64,000 nt of DNA from UTCFX2 sp002050125 (GCA_027494035.1 JAOSJQ010000001.1:1860001-1924000), one strand, 5' to 3'; positions 40,589-49,358 are shown, counted from the stretch's first letter. Notes: a model not told the origin generated them from the letters alone. Numbers and translations are program-made.

Positions 40589-40945
40589 ATGCTGGCAGTG
40601 ATCTTCGAGGTCTATCCAATTGAATCTGGCATGGACGAATATCTCGCCATTGCCGCGAGTTTGCGCGAGTTCCTTCAGGATCGCCCCGGTTTCATCTCGA
40701 TCGAGAGGTTTCAAAGCTTCGCGGACGAGCACAAGCTGCTCAGCCTGTCCTTCTGGGAGAGCGAAGAGGCTATTGAGGAATGGCGCAACGTGCTTGAGCA
40801 CCGGGCTGCACAGCAGAAAGGCAGGCGCGAGTTATTCTCCCGGTACAGAATTCGAGTTGCGCAGGTCGTGCGCGACTACACCGAGAGCGAGCGCACCCAG
40901 GCGCCATCTGACTCAAACGCCGCGTTGGTCGAACTCCACGCGTAA
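40589..40945 (+). CDS. antibiotic biosynthesis monooxygenase (ABM) domain protein
   Basis: A 118-residue protein with the ABM ferredoxin-like fold: VIFEVYPIESGMDEYLAIA, RPGFISIERFQSF and SFWESEEAIEEWRN. Members include heme-degrading and quinone monooxygenases. The substrate is unknown. GGAGG is 7 bases before the ATG. The C-terminal 20 residues are low-complexity. Confidence 0.85.
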   Translation: MLAVIFEVYPIESGMDEYLAIAASLREFLQDRPGFISIERFQSFADEHKLLSLSFWESEEAIEEWRNVLEHRAAQQKGRRELFSRYRIRVAQVVRDYTESERTQAPSDSNAALVELHA

Positions 40946-41023
40946 GCCGCTTGAATGAGACGACCGCCTCGTCCTGCTTGAGCCGGCGTTGTAGGATATA
41001 ATTTCCCCCGTGCGCTACGCGCC

Positions 41024-41530
41024 TTATTCGAGCAGCGAGCGCAGCGCGTCCAGGCGCGGGTCGCTTTCCTGCGTGTCGTGTTGGCAGTCCGTTTCGTTCC
41101 GGTTTTCGCCGCAGATTGGGCAGAGGCCCTTACAGTCGGGACGGCAAACCGGGTTGATCGGGATTGAAAGCAGCATTTCGTCCCGCAGCGCCGGCGCCAG
41201 ATCGATTTTGCCATTCTCAGGCAGGACCAGCCCCGATTCAGCGACTGCGTTGCGGGTGAAGGCGTACAGATCGGTAAACTCGGCTTGAAGGGGCTGCAGG
41301 AATTCCGTCAGGCAGCGACTGCACTCGACCTTCATCTCAGCCTGAAAATCCCCTTGGACGAGCAGCCCCTGGGTGGTGCGCGTCACCCGCACCGTCCCCG
41401 TGAGGTTCAAGAGCTCGGTATCGGGCGGCAGGAAAATGCGCTCAAAGTCAAACGGAAACTCTCGGACGTATCCGACCGTTTGATGGATGATGAACCCGAT
41501 ATTAAGCAGAAGGGGGTTGGAGTCAGTCAA
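41024..41530 (-). CDS. yceD: DUF177 protein (YceD family)
   Basis: A 168-residue protein with the YceD core CSRCL...(about 40 residues)...DLAPALRDEMLLSIPINPVCRPDCKGLCPICGENRNETDC. Members are linked to 23S rRNA accumulation and are usually encoded just ahead of rpmF. Here no rpmF follows: only 78 bases separate it from the convergent ABM gene, and they hold no L32 frame. Confidence 0.88.
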   Translation of the reverse strand: MTDSNPLLLNIGFIIHQTVGYVREFPFDFERIFLPPDTELLNLTGTVRVTRTTQGLLVQGDFQAEMKVECSRCLTEFLQPLQAEFTDLYAFTRNAVAESGLVLPENGKIDLAPALRDEMLLSIPINPVCRPDCKGLCPICGENRNETDCQHDTQESDPRLDALRSLLE

Positions 41531-41689
41531 GGGGCGAACCGCTGAGCGCTGCGTGGAATATGGATCTTATAATATTTAGACGGAGCGCCGATCCAGAAAC
41601 GAAGACCAGCGCCGGGCAACCCGCCTGGAGAAATTATAACATAACGGAGTTTGGATTGCGGATAGGTATTCAAAGTTGGGAGCGCCCAG

Positions 41690-42289
41690 TTGAAATTGCT
41701 GATTGCGACGTCTAATCCTGGTAAAATGCATGAGTTTCGCTTGCTGATAGACCTGCCGGAACTGGAACTGGTCGCTCCGAGCGAGATCGGATTGAAACTG
41801 GAGGTGGAAGAAAACGGCGCAACCTATGCCGAAAACGCGGCGTTGAAAGGGCGCGCCTTCTCCAGCGCCAGCGGAATGCTGACGCTGGCGGACGACTCCG
41901 GCTTGGAAGTGGAGGCGTTGGGCGGGCTTCCGGGGTTGCGGTCAGCCCGGTTTGTCAACGAAGCGGGCGCAACCGACGCTGACCGGCGCCGTTTCTTGGT
42001 CGCACATCTGAACGGGCGGCTCCGCCCCTGGACGGCGCGCTTTCGCTGCGTGGTTGCGCTAGTCGACTCCCAGGGAAAGGTCGATTTGGCGGAAGGCGTC
42101 TGCGATGGCGAGATCGTCCCCCAGGAGCGCGGGGTGAACGGTTTTGGCTACGACCCCGTATTTTGGATACCGGGCTTAGGAAAGACGACCGCCGAACTTG
42201 ATACGATCCAGAAGAACCAGATCAGCCACCGGGCGCGGGCGGTGCGGGCGATCCTGCCCAAGATCCAAGAGCACCTCTCAAAAAGTTAA
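41690..42289 (+). CDS. rdgB: XTP/dITP pyrophosphatase (HAM1)
   Basis: A 199-residue house-cleaning enzyme that hydrolyses non-canonical purine triphosphates. Motifs are LLIATSNPGKMHEF, ENAALKGRAF, LADDSGLEVEALGGLPGLRSAR, NGFGYDPVF and SHRARAV. The start is TTG at 41690 with GGGAG 8 bases upstream; the encoded protein begins exactly where the family begins. 43 bases precede the histidine kinase gene. Confidence 0.94.
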   Translation: MKLLIATSNPGKMHEFRLLIDLPELELVAPSEIGLKLEVEENGATYAENAALKGRAFSSASGMLTLADDSGLEVEALGGLPGLRSARFVNEAGATDADRRRFLVAHLNGRLRPWTARFRCVVALVDSQGKVDLAEGVCDGEIVPQERGVNGFGYDPVFWIPGLGKTTAELDTIQKNQISHRARAVRAILPKIQEHLSKS

Positions 42290-42296
42290 GATTGTC

Positions 42297-42324
42297 TTGT
42301 CAAATGCGGACTATCAGATATCAT
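42297..42324 (+). promoter_or_regulatory. promoter of the histidine kinase gene, leaderless
   Basis: TTGTCA (42297-42302) and TATCAT (42319-42324), spacer 16 bases. The ATG at 42332 follows 7 bases later, at the expected transcription start. There is no Shine-Dalgarno sequence. Confidence 0.65.
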
Positions 42325-42331
42325 AGTGACA

Positions 42332-44086
42332 ATGGATCGTAATGGCGCGCCAGTCCTAATTGATTGGATCGTGCTTACTGTGCGTTGGGTGTTGATCATC
42401 GCGGTGAGCCTGTGGTTGGCATTGGGCGAAGGGATTAACTTGCCAGCGCTGATCGTGCTAATCCTGGCGGTGATGGGGAATTTGACAGCCAGCGCGTTGG
42501 CGGCTTTCAACCGCACATCCCAGGTTTTTCGCATTGCGAGCGTCCTGGGCGATTTAATTTTCTCTTCGTTGATGTTCTACCTGGCTTTGAGCGGGGATCG
42601 CGGTTTGATCTGGGTTGGATTGTTCCCGTTGATCTCTGGCGCATTCTATTTTCAGTGGATTGGCGCTGCCCTGGCGTTCGTAGCCAACGTTTTCGTACAA
42701 GGCGGGATCGCATTTTTATTAGTTCCTCTGGACGAGATGCTCCTTCCAGTGGCGGTTATGCTGCCGGTCTATGTCCTGGTGGGGCTGGGGCTGGCATACC
42801 TCAGCCAGCGGCTCGAACGTACGCTGCGTTACCCAAAGCGCTCCCGCGATAACGCCCGCAAGCCGATCGATGAAAAGGAGTTGGACCGCCGCCGGACGAT
42901 CTACGAATTGATTTCGGAGTTGACGGCAACGCTGAGCTATCAAAGAGTCCTCGAGACCTCACAGGACCTGGGCGCGCATGCCCTGGAAGAGCTGGGCGCC
43001 TCGATTGACCGGCTGGCAAGCGCGGTGATGCTCTTCACGGGCGCCTCGAGCGATTCTCCTGAACTGAGCATCGCCTCGGCGCGGCGGTTCCTGCCTGCGG
43101 ATCGGAACCTGGTGTTCCCAGGCGTGCGCGGTATCCTGGCGCAGGTGATCGAGAGCGGCAACGCCATGTTCAAACAAGACCCGCGCGGGGATGCCGAGTT
43201 GGGTCAAATCATCTCGCTGCATGAATGCCGGGCGCTCTACGTCCTGCCTTTGCGCACCGGGTTGGACGCCTATGGGGTCATGCTGTTTGCCCACCCCGAC
43301 CCGGATTTTTTTACCTCAGACCGGCGGGATGTGTTGGAGATTGTGCGCAACCAATCCACCATCGCGATCCAGAATGCGCGCCTGTATGAAGCCCTCGAAT
43401 TCGAGAAAAACCGCATGATGGAAATTCAGGAGGAGTCGCGCAAGAAGCTGGCGAGCGACCTGCACGACGGACCGACCCAATCCATTTCCGCGATTGCGAT
43501 GCGGGTTAATTTTGCCCGCCGGCTGATGGACCGCGATCCAAAATCCGCTTCGGAAGAACTGTTCAAGATCGAGGAGCTTGCCCGGCGGACCACGAAAGAA
43601 ATCCGGCACATGCTGTTCACGCTGCGACCCCTGGTGCTGGAATCACAAGGGCTGGTCGCCGCTCTCGAATCGATGGCGGATAAAATGAGCGAGACCTACG
43701 GGCAGGACGTGCTTATTCAGGTGGATCCGCGCGTGATCGAACTGTTGGAGTCGGGGAAGCAGGGGGTTGTGTTTTACATCATCGAGGAGGCGGTGAACAA
43801 CGCCCGCAAGCATGCCCAGGCGAACCACATCTGGGTGCGTTTGAAGCTGCTGCGCGAAGGATTGAGTTATCTCGAAGTCGAGGACGACGGTCGAGGCTTT
43901 GATCCGAGTGAAGTGGATGCCTCCTATGAAACCCGCGGCAGCCTGGGGATGATCAACCTGCGCGAGCGCACCGAACTGCTCAATGGCGTGCTGCGCATCG
44001 ATGCCGCCAAAGGACGCGGCGCCCGGATTCAAGTCATCATTCCGCTCACCGAAGAAGCCGCAGACCGCATCCGGCGCGGTGTGTAA
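42332..44086 (+). CDS. membrane histidine kinase, NarL-partner type with GAF domain
   Basis: A 584-residue sensor kinase. About five N-terminal membrane helices (10-165) are followed by a GAF domain (about 200-355), a HisKA_3 dimerisation domain with phospho-acceptor His in ASDLHDGPTQSI, and a HATPase with N-box EEAVNNARKHAQA and G-box DDGRGFD. HisKA_3 kinases pair with LuxR-type regulators; none is adjacent. The start could also be GTG 42326. The mRNA is predicted to be leaderless. Confidence 0.92.
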   Translation: MDRNGAPVLIDWIVLTVRWVLIIAVSLWLALGEGINLPALIVLILAVMGNLTASALAAFNRTSQVFRIASVLGDLIFSSLMFYLALSGDRGLIWVGLFPLISGAFYFQWIGAALAFVANVFVQGGIAFLLVPLDEMLLPVAVMLPVYVLVGLGLAYLSQRLERTLRYPKRSRDNARKPIDEKELDRRRTIYELISELTATLSYQRVLETSQDLGAHALEELGASIDRLASAVMLFTGASSDSPELSIASARRFLPADRNLVFPGVRGILAQVIESGNAMFKQDPRGDAELGQIISLHECRALYVLPLRTGLDAYGVMLFAHPDPDFFTSDRRDVLEIVRNQSTIAIQNARLYEALEFEKNRMMEIQEESRKKLASDLHDGPTQSISAIAMRVNFARRLMDRDPKSASEELFKIEELARRTTKEIRHMLFTLRPLVLESQGLVAALESMADKMSETYGQDVLIQVDPRVIELLESGKQGVVFYIIEEAVNNARKHAQANHIWVRLKLLREGLSYLEVEDDGRGFDPSEVDASYETRGSLGMINLRERTELLNGVLRIDAAKGRGARIQVIIPLTEEAADRIRRGV

Positions 44087-44110
44087 ACCCAGCGTTTTTC
44101 GAATTGCCAA

Positions 44111-44896
44111 ATGCGCCTCATGCCTACGATCGCCGATATCTATTTCCATCTATATGAGGGCAGCAGCCTGGGGAAAAAGCCCGCGGTAGTGCTGATCCAT
44201 GGGGCGGGAGGCACTCACCTGTACTGGTCGGCTGAAGTGCGCCGATTGCCGGGTCAAGCGGTCTATGCGCCCGATTTACCCGGTCACGGCAAGTCCGGAC
44301 GGAGAGGTCAGCAGTCGATCTCGGGCTATGCGGATTCGATCCAGGAGTGGCTCGCCGCGCTCGGCATCCACAGCGCGGTGTTTGTGGGGCATTCGATGGG
44401 CAGCGCAATTGCGCTGACTTTGGCGTTGGATCACCCTCAGCGGGTCATCGGGCTGGTGTTGGTGGGCGGGGGTGCAAAGCTCAAAGTCTCCCCCCAGCTC
44501 ATCGAGGCGGTCGAGAGTCCCTCGACCTATCTCAGCGCGGTCCATCTGGTGGTGGACTGGTCTTTCAGCGCCGCAGCCCCGCAGAAAATGAGGGAGCTGG
44601 CTGAAAAGCGCATGGCGGAAACGCGTCCCAGCGTGCTCTTTGCGGATTTCAAAGCCTGCAATGAATTTGATGTCACCGACCGCCTGGAAGAGATCCAAAA
44701 GCCCACCCTGGTTCTGTGCGGCGCTGAAGATAAGATGACCCCGCCGAGATACTCACAGTATCTGGCGGAAAAGATTGCGGATGCCAGCCTGGTCGTCGTT
44801 CCGCAAGCCGGGCACATGGTGCAGCTTGAGCAGCCGCGGCGAACCCTGGATGCGATCCAGGATTTTCTGGGCAGGATCCATTATTTGTCTCCGTGA
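44111..44896 (+). CDS. alpha/beta hydrolase
   Basis: A 261-residue hydrolase. Oxyanion loop VLIHGAGGTHLYW, nucleophile elbow VGHSMGSAIA (Ser), acid in LVLCGAEDKM (Asp) and catalytic His in PQAGHMVQLEQP. The substrate is not predictable. ATG 44120 is an alternative start; neither has a clear ribosome site. It ends 48 bases before tRNA-Val. Confidence 0.88.
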   Translation: MRLMPTIADIYFHLYEGSSLGKKPAVVLIHGAGGTHLYWSAEVRRLPGQAVYAPDLPGHGKSGRRGQQSISGYADSIQEWLAALGIHSAVFVGHSMGSAIALTLALDHPQRVIGLVLVGGGAKLKVSPQLIEAVESPSTYLSAVHLVVDWSFSAAAPQKMRELAEKRMAETRPSVLFADFKACNEFDVTDRLEEIQKPTLVLCGAEDKMTPPRYSQYLAEKIADASLVVVPQAGHMVQLEQPRRTLDAIQDFLGRIHYLSP

Positions 44897-44944
44897 AGTG
44901 GGACTTGCCGATTCTAGTTTGTCTGTGTATAATCATTTGCGCCT

Positions 44945-45018
44945 GGGCGGATAGCTCAGTTGGTTAGAGCACTGCGTTGACATCGCAGAGGTCGTAGGTT
45001 CGAGCCCTATTCCGCCCA
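44945..45018 (+). tRNA. tRNA-Val (GAC)
   Basis: A 74-base cloverleaf. Acceptor GGGCGGA pairs with TCCGCCC, anticodon stem CTGCG/CGCAG holds loop TTGACAT (anticodon GAC), and the T-arm has GGTTCGAGCC. CCA is not encoded. Confidence 0.96.
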
Positions 45019-45024
45019 CAGGCA

Positions 45025-45054
45025 AAGCCGCCCTTCTTTTTCGGGGCGGTTTTC
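45025..45054 (+). terminator. terminator of tRNA-Val
   Basis: A stem with arms AGCCGCCC and GGGGCGGT around a T-rich loop, followed by TTT. Confidence 0.7.
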
Positions 45055-45126
45055 GTCTTGTTTACCTGAGCACGAAAGATTCTCGGTAAACGGATCGTCT
45101 AGAGCAGTGCAAAGGAAGGTAACGAT

Positions 45127-45531
45127 ATGACAGAAAAAGTGCAGAAGAGCGACCAGGAATGGCGCAAGATCTTGACCGAAGAGCAATACAATATCACCCG
45201 TTTGAAAGGTACTGAGCCGCCTTTCACGGGTAAATATAATCACTTCAAAGACCGGGGCTTGTTTCGCTGCGTGGGCTGCGGCGCGGAGCTTTTCAGTTCA
45301 CAAGCCAAGTACGATTCCGGCTCCGGCTGGCCCAGCTTTTACCAGCCGGTGGACAAAGTCAACGTGCGCGTAGAGCGCGACGCCAGCCACGGCATGCTGC
45401 GCACGGAAGTTCTATGCGAATGCTGCGGCGCCCACCTGGGGCATGTGTTCGAGGATGGACCCCAGCCGACCGGACTGCGCTACTGCATCAATTCGGCGGC
45501 GCTGAATTTTGAGCCCGAAGAGGGCGGGTAA
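45127..45531 (+). CDS. msrB: peptide-methionine (R)-S-oxide reductase
   Basis: A 134-residue repair enzyme for oxidised methionine. Two CxxC zinc pairs (CVGC, CECC), the conserved SGSGWPSFYQP and HLGHVFEDGP, and the catalytic cysteine in RYCINSAAL are all present. AAGGAAGG lies upstream of the ATG. Monocistronic; a promoter for the next operon follows. Confidence 0.96.
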   Translation: MTEKVQKSDQEWRKILTEEQYNITRLKGTEPPFTGKYNHFKDRGLFRCVGCGAELFSSQAKYDSGSGWPSFYQPVDKVNVRVERDASHGMLRTEVLCECCGAHLGHVFEDGPQPTGLRYCINSAALNFEPEEGG

Positions 45532-45561
45532 GGATCGAGACGCCTCAGCCGCAATTTTTTC

Positions 45562-45590
45562 TTGACGGCGCGGCGATTCTCAAGTATTAT
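45562..45590 (+). promoter_or_regulatory. promoter of the thrS T-box leader
   Basis: TTGACG (45562-45567) and TATTAT (45585-45590) with a 17-base spacer. The transcription start should be near 45597. Confidence 0.7.
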
Positions 45591-45614
45591 TTAAGGGTTG
45601 CAGCGGGCAAATCA

Positions 45615-45891
45615 ACTGCCCCAAATTAATTGACACGTTGACCGAGACGAGTAGCCGGAACCGCGCCGCCAGGGAGAGAGGATTAGAGACTGAAAGTCCT
45701 CTTCGGTAAGCCGCCGGCGAAAACCCCTCGTGAGTGTGACCCGAAAAGAGGTCGGGCTTCATCCGGCTTCGAGTATGGCGAACGGCAGACCCCGTTATCG
45801 GTCGTACAGAGATGCCCTCAAGGGGGCAATCTGGGTGGAACCGTGTGAGTGATTGAAAGCTCTCGCCCCAGAATGGGCGAGAGCCTTTTTT
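45615..45891 (+). ncRNA. T-box leader of thrS (Thr)
   Basis: The T-box sequence CTGGGTGGAACCGTG lies at 45831-45845. The lower part of Stem I pairs ACGAG (about 45626) with CTCGT (about 45727). The specifier loop on its 3' side reads AAAACCC, consistent with the Thr codon ACC. A 10-bp terminator (GCTCTCGCCC/GGGCGAGAGC, then CC and six T) is at 45859-45891. Uncharged tRNA-Thr would stabilise the antiterminator and switch thrS on. Confidence 0.92.
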
Positions 45892-45909
45892 ACGAAAGAG
45901 GTGAGCAGC

Positions 45910-47700
45910 ATGGCAGAGAGTGAAAAAGAACGATATGAGGATAGCGATTTGTATCGCATCCGCCATTCCGCGGCGCACGTGATGGCGCAAGCGGTGTTGG
46001 AAAAATTTCCGCAGGGCAAATACACGATCGGTCCGCCGATCGAGGAGGGCTTCTATTACGATTTCGAGCTTCCCCGCGCCCTGACCCCGGAGGATCTGGA
46101 AGCGATCGAAAAACGCATGCGTGCAATTCTCAAAGAGAAACATCGCTTTGTTAAGCAGGTGATTTCTGCCGACGACGCACGCCACATTTTCAAGGACCAG
46201 CCCTATAAGCTCGAACTGATCGACGGCTTGGCTGCGGGCGGTTTCGACGAGTACGGGAACCCGCTGGACGAAAAACCCGAGATTTCGATCTACACCCACG
46301 GGGATTTCGTGGATCTGTGCCGCGGACCGCATGTTGAAAATACCGCCCAGATCAACCCCGAGGCGGTCAAGCTGATGAACGTGGCGGGTGCGTACTGGCG
46401 CGGCGACGAGCATAAACAGATGTTGCAGCGCATTTACGGAACCGCCTGGAAGACCCCTGCAGAGCTTGAAGACTATCTGTGGAGGCTGGAAGAAGCCAAG
46501 CGCCGCGATCACCGCCGGTTGGGGCGCGAACTGGACCTGTTCAGCGTTTCGGAAGACGTCGGACCGGGGTTGATTCTCTGGCATCCCAAAGGCGGCATGG
46601 TGCGCAAGATCGTCGAGGACTTCTGCCGGGCGGAACACGAAAAAGGCGGGTACGAATTCGTCTACTCGCCGCACATCGGCAAAGCCAATCTGTGGGAGAT
46701 CAGCGGGCATCTGGGCTGGTACAAAGAGAATATGTACGCGCCGATCGAGATCGAAGGGCAGCAGTATTTCCTGAAGCCGATGAACTGCCCGTTTCACATC
46801 GAAATCTACAAGAGCCACATCCGTTCTTACCGCGACCTGCCGATGCGGTTTGCCGAGTGGGGCACGGTCTATCGGTTCGAGCGCAGCGGCGTGCTGCACG
46901 GTCTGCTGCGGGTGCGCGGCTTTACTCAAGACGACGCTCACCTGTTCTGCCGCCCCGATCAGATGGCTGAGGAGATCGACCGCGTTTTGCAGTTCAGCCT
47001 CAACCTGTTGCGCGCATTTGGATTTAAAGACTTTCAGGCTTATCTCTCGACGCGCAACGCCGAGAAATTTGCCGGATCAGCCGAGTTGTGGGAAGCCCCA
47101 ACCGAGGCGCTGCGCCAGGCGTTAATTCGCGCCGAGGTTCCTTATCAGATCGACGAGGGCGAAGCAACGTTTTACGGACCGAAGATCGATATTAAAATGC
47201 GCGATGCGCTGGGCCGCGAATGGCAGCTCACCACGATCCAGTTCGATTTCAACCTGCCCGAACGTTTCGATCTTACTTACATTGGCGAGGATGGGCAGCC
47301 GCATCGACCGTACATGATTCACCGGGCGCTGTTGGGATCGATGGAGCGCTTTATGGGGGTGCTGATCGAGCACTACGCGGGCGCTTTTCCGGTGTGGCTG
47401 GCGCCGGTGCAGGCGGTGCTGATCCCAATCGCCGACCGCCATCTGGAGTATATTCGCGAAGTCGCGGCGAAGTTAAAGGCAGCCGGGCTGCGCGTGGAGA
47501 TCGATGAACGCAGCGAGCGCATGAACGCCAAGATCCGTGACGCTCAAAACCAGAAGATCCCTTACATGCTGGTCGTGGGAGACCAGGAGGTCAGCCAGGG
47601 GCAGGTTGCGCTGCGGCTGCGCTCAGGCGAGAACCCTGGGGCGCTATCGGTCGAGGCGTTCCTCGATAAAGCCAGGCAGGACATTCAGCAAGCGGTCTGA
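45910..47700 (+). CDS. thrS: threonyl-tRNA synthetase lacking the TGS domain
   Basis: A 596-residue class II synthetase. The editing domain has RIRHSAAHVMAQAVL with the HxxxH zinc pair. The catalytic core has motif 2 (FAEWGTVYRFERSGVLHGLLRVRGFTQDDAH) and motif 3 (LGSMERFMGVLIEHYAG), and a C-terminal anticodon-binding domain follows. Standard ThrRS is about 640 residues with a TGS domain of about 60 in front; here only about 13 residues precede the editing domain. Start 45910 has AGAGG upstream. Controlled by the T-box. Confidence 0.96.
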   Translation: MAESEKERYEDSDLYRIRHSAAHVMAQAVLEKFPQGKYTIGPPIEEGFYYDFELPRALTPEDLEAIEKRMRAILKEKHRFVKQVISADDARHIFKDQPYKLELIDGLAAGGFDEYGNPLDEKPEISIYTHGDFVDLCRGPHVENTAQINPEAVKLMNVAGAYWRGDEHKQMLQRIYGTAWKTPAELEDYLWRLEEAKRRDHRRLGRELDLFSVSEDVGPGLILWHPKGGMVRKIVEDFCRAEHEKGGYEFVYSPHIGKANLWEISGHLGWYKENMYAPIEIEGQQYFLKPMNCPFHIEIYKSHIRSYRDLPMRFAEWGTVYRFERSGVLHGLLRVRGFTQDDAHLFCRPDQMAEEIDRVLQFSLNLLRAFGFKDFQAYLSTRNAEKFAGSAELWEAPTEALRQALIRAEVPYQIDEGEATFYGPKIDIKMRDALGREWQLTTIQFDFNLPERFDLTYIGEDGQPHRPYMIHRALLGSMERFMGVLIEHYAGAFPVWLAPVQAVLIPIADRHLEYIREVAAKLKAAGLRVEIDERSERMNAKIRDAQNQKIPYMLVVGDQEVSQGQVALRLRSGENPGALSVEAFLDKARQDIQQAV

Positions 47701-47709
47701 CAGTCGCAG

Positions 47710-47739
47710 GCTGCGCCGGATTTTTATTTCTGGCGCAGC
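47710..47739 (+). terminator. hairpin after thrS
   Basis: GCTGCGCC pairs with GGCGCAGC around a T-rich loop of 14 bases. No T-run follows the stem. Weak terminator candidate between thrS and infC. Confidence 0.4.
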
Positions 47740-47777
47740 GCTTGCACCTGTTGGATGTTAAGAATGTTAAGAAATAG

Positions 47778-47806
47778 TTGACGATTCACCGGTTTTTTGG
47801 TATTAT
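47778..47806 (+). promoter_or_regulatory. infC operon promoter
   Basis: TTGACG (47778-47783) and TATTAT (47801-47806), spacer 17 bases. It starts a leader of about 45 bases. Confidence 0.7.
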
Positions 47807-47859
47807 CCCTGGACTGAAAAAAGGCTCTTCGATTAGGATAGTCGAGGAAGGAGTGAGTT

Positions 47860-48387
47860 ATCAGCGCAGTAAATTATCGGGTTAATGAAACAATTCGCGT
47901 CCCTCAGGTGCGCCTGATCGGTCCCGAAAACGAGAATCTGGGCGTCGTCTCGATTGACGAGGCGCAGCGGATCGCTAAAGACGCTGACCTAGACCTGGTC
48001 GAGGTTGCGCCAGCCGCCGATCCGCCGGTTTGCCGAGTGATGGATTTTGGGAAGTTCATCTACGAGCGGACAAAAAAGGAACGCGAAGCCAAGAAAGCAC
48101 AAACGAAAATTGAGGTCAAAGAAATCCGCCTGCGCCCAAAAACCAACGAGCATCACCGGGATCTGAAAGTGCGCAGCGCCCGGCGCTGGCTGCAGGATGG
48201 GATGAAAGTCAAAGTGCGCATCCGCTTTCGGGGTAGAGAAATCAGCTACCCGGAGATCGCACTGAACGACCTTAAAGAAGTTGCCGAAGATTTGGCGGAT
48301 ATTGCCATCATCGAACAAGTCCCGGCGCTGGAAGGGCGCACGATGCTGATGGTGCTGGCGCCCGGTAAAACGGTCAAAAAGAAATAA
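47860..48387 (+). CDS. infC: translation initiation factor IF-3 with AUC start
   Basis: A 175-residue IF-3. From the ATC at 47860 the protein reads ISAVNYRVNETIRVPQVRLI, the standard IF-3 N-terminus. GGAAGGAG ends 6 bases before this codon. An in-frame TGA two codons upstream rules out an earlier start, and the first conventional start (GTG 47908) would cut off the conserved VNxxIR segment. E. coli infC uses AUU for autoregulation, so a rare AUC here fits that logic. Later motifs DEAQRIAKDADLDLVEVAP and DFGKFIYERTKKEREAKK are typical. Confidence 0.9.
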   Translation: MSAVNYRVNETIRVPQVRLIGPENENLGVVSIDEAQRIAKDADLDLVEVAPAADPPVCRVMDFGKFIYERTKKEREAKKAQTKIEVKEIRLRPKTNEHHRDLKVRSARRWLQDGMKVKVRIRFRGREISYPEIALNDLKEVAEDLADIAIIEQVPALEGRTMLMVLAPGKTVKKK

Positions 48388-48480
48388 TCGAGCTGCGCTG
48401 ATTTTCCAGGATATCAAGTTTCTTCCAGATCCGCGGATGCGAACATGATCCGCGGAATTTTATGTGAAAGGAGATCGAAC

Positions 48481-48717
48481 GTGCCACGCAAGCAGACTGC
48501 TGGGAAGTATAAAATCAAGACCCATAAGGCTACTTCGAAGCGCTTCCGGGTTACCGGCACGGGAATGTTGATGCGGACGAAGATTGGCAAAAGCCACCTG
48601 CGCCGGCGCACTCCCAAGCGGGTAAAACGCCAGTTCATGGAGATGCAGCCGGTAAAGGGCCGCGGAATTGTCAAAACCGTGCATCGTCTGGCGCCCTATC
48701 TGGATAAGAAAGACTAA
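48481..48717 (+). CDS. rpmI: 50S ribosomal protein L35
   Basis: A 78-residue basic protein beginning PRKQTAGKYKIKTHKATSKR after the initiator, with GTG start at 48481 and GGAG 7 bases upstream. The C-terminus is longer than the usual 64-66 residues. Second gene of infC-rpmI-rplT. Confidence 0.94.
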   Translation: MPRKQTAGKYKIKTHKATSKRFRVTGTGMLMRTKIGKSHLRRRTPKRVKRQFMEMQPVKGRGIVKTVHRLAPYLDKKD

Positions 48718-48724
48718 AGCGATT

Positions 48725-48817
48725 TGAGTAGCAGCAAGGCGCGCTGGTTGGACTGGCAGCGTCTGGAGTATCAGAATTTAGAAAGTTTGCGACTGCTGGG
48801 TGCGTACAACGGGTAGA
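48725..48817 (+). CDS. possible 30-codon ORF between rpmI and rplT
   Basis: TTG-initiated frame reading SSSKARWLDWQRLEYQNLE onward and ending LLGAYNG. No clear ribosome site. It may be chance, or a translated leader for rplT. Nothing in it is recognisable. Confidence 0.2.
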
Positions 48818-48853
48818 ATGTGCCGGCGCCCAGGGGATCGCAGGAGGTAAAAC

Positions 48854-49213
48854 ATGACACGTATAAAAACTGGACCGCATCGTCGGCAGCGCCACAAGAA
48901 GGTCCTCAAGCTCACGAAGGGCCAATTTGGCACCCGCCACCGGCTTTACCGGCGCGCTAATGAAGCCATGCTGAAAAGCCTGTGGTATTCGTACCGCGAT
49001 CGCCGAACGCGCAAACGCGATCTGCGCCGCTTGTGGATCACCCGCATCAACGCGGCTGCCCGCATGAACGACACGACCTACAGTCGCCTTATACATTCTA
49101 TGAAAGCCAGCCAGATTTCATTGAACCGCAAAATACTGGCAGATCTGGCTGTGCGCGACCCGCAGGCGTTTACGGCTGTGGTGAACCTGGCAAGAACAGC
49201 TCAGGCAAAATAA
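48854..49213 (+). CDS. rplT: 50S ribosomal protein L20
   Basis: A 119-residue protein with the L20 hallmarks RIKTGPHRRQRHKKVLKLTKG and AHRLYRRANEAM-like HRLYRRANEAMLKSLWYSYRDRR, RRLWITRINAAAR. AGGAGG lies 7 bases before the ATG. L20 often represses its own operon; no binding structure could be identified. Last gene of the operon. Confidence 0.96.
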   Translation: MTRIKTGPHRRQRHKKVLKLTKGQFGTRHRLYRRANEAMLKSLWYSYRDRRTRKRDLRRLWITRINAAARMNDTTYSRLIHSMKASQISLNRKILADLAVRDPQAFTAVVNLARTAQAK

Positions 49214-49238
49214 CCCGATCTCCCGCTTTTCACCATTG

Positions 49239-49280
49239 AGGGCAGCCTGCATCGCAAGATGGCTGCCCTGTTTGCTTTTT
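49239..49280 (+). terminator. terminator of the infC operon
   Basis: AGGGCAGCC pairs with GGCTGCCCT around a 13-base loop, followed by GTTTGC and five T. Confidence 0.75.
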
Positions 49281-49358
49281 GGATAAGCCTTTGCTCAGAA
49301 ATAAGTTCCTGCTTGAGGTGGGAAATTGTGCTTATAGTATAATTTTCATAGAGGTCGA

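Noticed and set aside
40984..41010. TATAAT at about 40999 as a plus-strand promoter
   Set aside because: It points into the 3' end of the minus-strand yceD gene, with no plus-strand gene nearby. The -35 spacing is poor.
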